Source: Brachionus koreanus (Eukaryota; Rotifera; Eurotatoria; Ploima; Brachionidae). Taken from it: a DNA stretch of 22,691 bases. Every line of letters starts with the position of its first letter. Position 1 is the stretch's first letter. Below the pieces are notes generated by a model. It did not search any database, was not told the origin of the DNA, and worked only from the letters and a program-made list of their open reading frames with translations. The position numbers and the translations under genes are program-made. Location of the stretch: positions 1,754,352 through 1,777,042 of the forward strand of contig PJRA01000509.1 of assembly GCA_016987375.1 (NCBI GenBank), given 5' to 3'. This document shows positions 19,279 through 22,691 of this stretch, piece after piece.

Positions 19279-20475
19279 ATGGAATACTCAAAATTTGATT
19301 TGAATGATTTATCCAGACCAATTTATAATAATGGTGTTTATGATAATCCATGGTCAACTTGGAGAATGCCAAGTCTGAGTGATTTATTTCGGTGGAAATT
19401 TTTTTACAAAGATAACAAAAAAATACCTTCTGATAGCTACTTAATTGATCAAAATTTACCAGTTCATCAGATTACTGACGATGAAATAAAAAATTTTTGT
19501 GTTGGTGATACGACCAAAAAACTAAAAGTTATTTGGATCGGACACGCAACAAGTTTAATTAATTTCCAGAATACTATTGTTTTAATGGACCCTCTATTTA
19601 CAGAAAGGTATAGTAGAGTTTATTCTTTTATATGTTTTTTTTTTTAAATTAGTTTAATCTTAAATTTTTGAAGAGATTCTCCCTTTAAACTTTCAGGTCG
19701 TAAGCGGTATCGGCCAGTTCCAATCAAAATTGAAAAAATACCAAGGATTGATGCAGTGATTATTAGTCACAATCATTATGACCATTTGGATTATAGAAGC
19801 ATTCTTGCTTTACACAATAAATTTGGTGATTCACTTAATTGGTTTGTAGGCAGAGGAACAGGTGAATGGTTCAAGTCATGTGGAATTACGAAGAATGTTC
19901 ATGAACTAACTTGGTGGGAATCAAAAGTGTTAAATAACTTAGAGTTTATATTTACCCCTGCACAACATTGGTCATCAAGAGCAATTAATGACAGGAATAA
20001 AGCTTTGTGGGGAGGCTGGATAATTCAAGGAAACAATTCCAAAGTATATTTTGCTGGAGATACAGGCTACTGTCCTGCCTTTAGAGAAATTGGAGAAATT
20101 TATGGACCATTTGATTACTCATTTATACCAATAGGTGCATATGAACCACGGTAATTATTTTTATTATTATCCTGTGTTAACTAGTCTAATAAAAAAACTT
20201 AAAAGCTGGATGATGGGTGCACAGCATGTTGATCCAGAAGAGGCTATAAAAATTCATTTAGACGTCAAGTCAAAAAAAAGCATTGGTATTCATTGGGGAA
20301 CACTAGCTATGGCTAGTGAGGTAAATAAAAAAAATTTACAATTTTTAAAATAATTTTTTTGCGCATTTAGTTTTATATGGAACCAAAAGAAAAATTAAAA
20401 GAAATTTTGAAAAATTTAGAATTAAATCAAAATGATTTTATCACCCTTAAACATGGCGAGATTTATGAATTCTAA
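19279..20475 (+). CDS. NAPEPLD: N-acylphosphatidylethanolamine phospholipase D
   Basis: Exons 19279-19607, 19674-20150, 20206-20320 and 20371-20475 give 341 residues, with introns of 66, 55 and 50 bp in consistent phase. The enzyme is a zinc metallo-beta-lactamase-fold phospholipase D. In animals it releases N-acylethanolamines (anandamide and relatives) from N-acyl-phosphatidylethanolamine at inner membranes. The full set of metal ligands is present: the SHNHYDHLD motif (His142, His144, Asp146, His147), His208 in TPAQHW, Asp239 in FAGDTGYCP and His298 in GIHWGT. The family blocks WIGHAT, IPIGAYEPR and QHVDPEEA also match. It is about 50 residues shorter than the human enzyme (393), the loss being in the variable N-terminal region. 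A stop codon directly precedes the ATG in frame, fixing the start unless an upstream exon exists. An out-of-frame ATG at 19275 begins a seven-codon reading frame that overlaps the start. AATAAA lies at 20530-20535. Confidence 0.95.
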
Positions 20476-20889
20476 GCTTCATTAAAATGTTTTTAAATTT
20501 CTACATTTTAATTTTTGTTTTTTTTTTCAAATAAAAAATAATGTTAATTTTAAGTTCTTATATCTTAATTTATTATTATTATTATTTATTTCAAAAAGAT
20601 TACATCAGATTCGTCGATAGAAAAGTATTAAAATTATAAATTAGTAATAAAATATAACAAAAAAATTTTTGCTAATGAATAAGCGATAAAAATATAAAGA
20701 TAATTTTTTTCGACCATATTTTCTCTAGTTTAAAAAATTTACAATTAGAATTTTTTTGTACGAGATTCAGATATAGATTACCATGATAAGAGGGAGGTCC
20801 ACTGCACCCATTAGCTACCCCTAAAATATATAATTTATATATATTGCCTGTTTGTGTAATTTATTTTAAAAAATATATAAAAAATTTTG
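20476..20889. other. 3' UTR and AT-rich spacer
   Basis: Contains the AATAAA of the NAPE-PLD gene at 20530, an ATT-rich run near 20570-20590 and a small GC-richer piece at about 20780-20825. No gene seen. Confidence 0.45.
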
Positions 20890-21296
20890 AATAAATCTGA
20901 GACCCTTCCATATAATTCGTAAAGAAAATTAAAGGTAATGTGAAATTTTAGTACAAAAATTACAGTAAAAATAGGAAAAGCGATTTAAATTTTTCTAATC
21001 GTGCAAAAACAAGACATTATTGTACAAATTCGGAACAAACGAATTCTAAGCCCAGAAAAAAATGCAAATTTTTCCTAATTACTTTTTAAATGATGTGCAT
21101 TTTACAGAAAAATAAAAAATTTTTGCACAATTTAAATTTTGTTTTTACATTTGTCGAATTTTGTACAATTCTGTCCTATTTAGAAAACCATTTTTGCACA
21201 AATAGAAAAAAATTATATCTTTTTTTTACCTTTATGTACTGTAATTTTAAAATTTCACATTTTCATCAAAATACAAAATATCTTGGTCTATTTATT
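20890..21296. repeat. Imperfect palindrome of about 400 bp
   Basis: The ends are AATAAAT and ATTTATT. Going inward, four blocks occur in order on the left and, reverse-complemented, in the same order on the right: AATGTGAAATTTTA, AAAATTACAGTA, GTGCAAAAA and ATTGTACAAA. The centre, near 21095, is itself partly self-complementary. Overall identity is moderate, with several indels. It is most likely an old fold-back transposon or MITE; if transcribed it would form a long hairpin RNA. A plus-strand frame at 21090-21329 inside it is not credible. Confidence 0.65.
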
Positions 21297-21798
21297 GAAT
21301 TATTTGAATTAATACAAATAATAAAATAAGCTTCAAGTTAATAGATATTAAAAAAATAAAATTTAACATTTGAAATTCTGACAGATTTTTATTTTAATTA
21401 TTTTACTTTACTTTTTTTTCTTAATTTAAATCAAAAATGATTACCAATTAACTATATTATAATTTTTTAAATTTGATGAATTAACTTCATTGTAAGAGTA
21501 TTAGCTAAAAATTAAATTAGTTTTAAAACTAAAATTGTATTTATTAAAGTACCAAAAAGGTATATAAAAAAAAAACGCTGACGCTTTTTTGAAATAACTA
21601 TTGTATTTGTATTGTATTTACATATAATAATATTTATTATGTCATGATTTAAAATACGGAAGTTTTGTTTGGGATTAAAATTGGATTAATTAATTTTTTT
21701 TTATTAAAGAATATTTTTATTTATAGAAATATACGCAAATATTGAAAATAAAATAATATATGTATAAAAAAAAAGAAGAATTTTAATAAAGGGAGTAT
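21297..21798. other. AT-rich spacer, 3' side of the next gene
   Basis: No gene seen. TTTATT at 21716-21721 is AATAAA on the minus strand, 78 bases after the stop of the gene at 21799-22461, and probably ends it. Confidence 0.45.
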
Positions 21799-22461
21799 TT
21801 ACACAAAATAAGTGACAAGATCACCACACTTGACAAAATTATTTTGATTTATTTTGTTAAAAGTTTTCTTATTGCCATAAATCTTATGACTATAGGCTTT
21901 TTTTAAATTACAAGCTCTTTTCTCATGCTCAATTTTTGATTTTGTCAAATTAGACGAATATATTTGAATAGGTATTTTAGCTTGAATTTTAGCATCTTCT
22001 TGGTGTGAGGACTTTTTGAATTTTTTATTTATTTTTTTGATTATCTTGCTTGAAAAAGGTTTCATCAAATAATTAATAACATCTTTGCAGTTTATTTTTG
22101 GCGTAATATTGCAAGTTTTTTCGCTAATATCTCTAATGTCTAATTCACGTAGTTTTTCACATTGTGATTGATCAGAATAGACATTTTCTTGACTAGTAAA
22201 AAGAAGACAAGAATCAGGTAAATCAAACCCTGTACATTCTAGATTTGAAATAGTTCTTTTTAGAGATTGAGGACTTGTTTTTAGAGGAGTTGTTGTTCCG
22301 GCAATTCTTGGCTTTGACGTTTCGAAAGAATATTCAGATGGATCAAGATAACAGTTGCTAAGGTTTAATTCAGATAATCGTGTATTATTTTGGTATTTTA
22401 AATGAGATGGATCGATGAATGCTGAATTGAATAATTCTTCGTTTTCATAATTAATTTCCAT
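21799..22461 (-). CDS. Unrecognised basic, largely disordered protein
   Basis: A single-exon frame of 220 residues on the minus strand; a frame this long is very unlikely by chance in such AT-rich DNA. The N-terminal third is acidic and Asn/Ser-rich. Around residues 52-70 a Ser/Thr-Pro-rich segment (GTTTPLKTSPQSLKR) carries minimal proline-directed kinase sites. The C-terminal half, from about 130, is strongly basic (KPFSSKIIKKINKKFKKS) and ends in CGDLVTYFV. No transmembrane segment or known domain is evident, and I do not recognise the family. The base-rich half and phospho-site-like motif would suit a nuclear or cytoskeletal regulator, but that is a guess. The ATG has an AT-rich context and lies 40 bases downstream of a TATA-like box. 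It is convergent with the NAPE-PLD gene. Confidence 0.65.
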   Translation of the reverse strand: MEINYENEELFNSAFIDPSHLKYQNNTRLSELNLSNCYLDPSEYSFETSKPRIAGTTTPLKTSPQSLKRTISNLECTGFDLPDSCLLFTSQENVYSDQSQCEKLRELDIRDISEKTCNITPKINCKDVINYLMKPFSSKIIKKINKKFKKSSHQEDAKIQAKIPIQIYSSNLTKSKIEHEKRACNLKKAYSHKIYGNKKTFNKINQNNFVKCGDLVTYFV

Positions 22462-22500
22462 TTTTTTGTTTAATATTTTGAGAATAAAAATAAAAGCTGA

Positions 22501-22507
22501 TTTTATA
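22501..22507 (-). promoter_or_regulatory. TATA box of the gene at 22461
   Basis: TATAAAA on the minus strand, 40 bases before the ATG. This implies a very short 5' leader of about 10 bases. It is part of the word ATATAAAATCAG, which also precedes the NAPE-PLD gene. Confidence 0.4.
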
Positions 22508-22586
22508 TTCCTGATTAATTGATGAGTTTGAATATCGGTACAAATACCTTTTTAAAAAAAATTAAAGATTAAAGAATTTTTATTAA

Positions 22587-22691
22587 TTATAAAAAATGTT
22601 GCGGTATGTGAAGTGTGTCCAGGATTGCTGATGAGTTGAGTGTTTCTGATTGAAATGTGTTATTGAACAAAATAAACTTTTTTTGAGTTAT
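22587..22691 (-). CDS. Possible C-terminal end of a gene running off the window
   Basis: The minus strand is open for 34 codons from the window edge to a TAA at 22589-22587. Its composition (QSETLNSSAILDTLHIPQHF) is unlike the Asn/Ile/Lys/Phe-rich chance frames around it. AATAAA follows 3 bases after the stop (22584-22579). If real, it is the last exon of a minus-strand gene ending about 125 bp upstream of the next gene's ATG. The frame is too short to name or to be sure of. Confidence 0.3.
   Translation of the reverse strand: MTQKKFILFNNTFQSETLNSSAILDTLHIPQHFL

Noticed and set aside
21090..21329. 79-codon plus-strand frame
   Set aside because: It lies inside the imperfect palindrome and has chance-like composition.
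22596..22630. ATG followed by a GTATGTG donor near the window end as a first exon on the plus strand
   Set aside because: Only a few codons precede the donor, and nothing in the remaining bases supports it; the opposite strand has a better open frame.
1..22691. tRNA, rRNA, CRISPR arrays or a viral gene cluster
   Set aside because: No tRNA A/B-box pair, rRNA core sequence, regularly spaced repeat array or viral protein motif was found by eye on either strand.

Overview
The window is about three-quarters A+T and reads as nuclear DNA of a small-genome, ciliated invertebrate. Its genes are cut by very short GT-AG introns (50-66 bp, one of 180 bp), have AATAAA signals shortly after the stop codon, and are separated by TE remnants and long AT-rich spacers. 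One gene encodes an axonemal (motile-cilium) protein, and another is an animal-type NAPE-PLD. A rotifer-like (Brachionus-type) genome would fit, but that is inference from composition, intron size and gene content; no species-specific marker was seen.

Layout. (1) 853-1960 (+): a five-exon gene for a four-transmembrane claudin/PMP22-like protein, visible only after splicing. A possible alternative last exon lies at 3834-3938, past a roughly 1.9 kb TE-filled stretch. (2) 2368-3260: TE debris, including a fold-back repeat and an eroded LINE tail. (3) 4056-6099 (-): a seven-exon ciliary gene matching CFAP210 (CCDC173), tail-to-tail with gene 1, with an RFX X-box 138 bp upstream of its start. (4) 6578-8300 (-): a 5'-truncated, dead CR1/Jockey-type LINE, split by a 228-bp hAT-type MITE with intact terminal repeats and an exact 8-bp target duplication. 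(5) 8301-15109: about 6.8 kb without a convincing gene, holding a GC-richer repeat fragment, a fold-back repeat, an (AT)13 microsatellite and, at its right end, a TATA box. (6) 15110-16213 (+): an intronless gene, possibly with repeated MATH/TRAF-like domains. (7) 17539-18308 (+): a two-exon gene with a short coiled coil and an Asn/Gln/Ser-rich tail, unrecognised. (8) 19279-20475 (+): a four-exon NAPE-PLD with all expected metal ligands. (9) 20890-21296: a roughly 400-bp imperfect palindrome. (10) 21799-22461 (-): an unrecognised basic, disordered protein. (11) 22587-22691 (-): a possible C-terminal coding end running off the window.

The genes do not form an operon or a common pathway. The regulatory reading is local: the X-box explains the ciliary gene, and TATA-like boxes sit before genes 8 and 10 and far upstream of gene 6. 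Two genes have a strong 3' splice site 2-3 nt before the start codon, which suggests leader introns or spliced-leader trans-splicing. I found no convincing new multi-gene system. The strongest new items are the hidden tetraspan gene and its possible second ending, the X-box/CFAP210 pair, and the nested hAT-in-LINE insertion.
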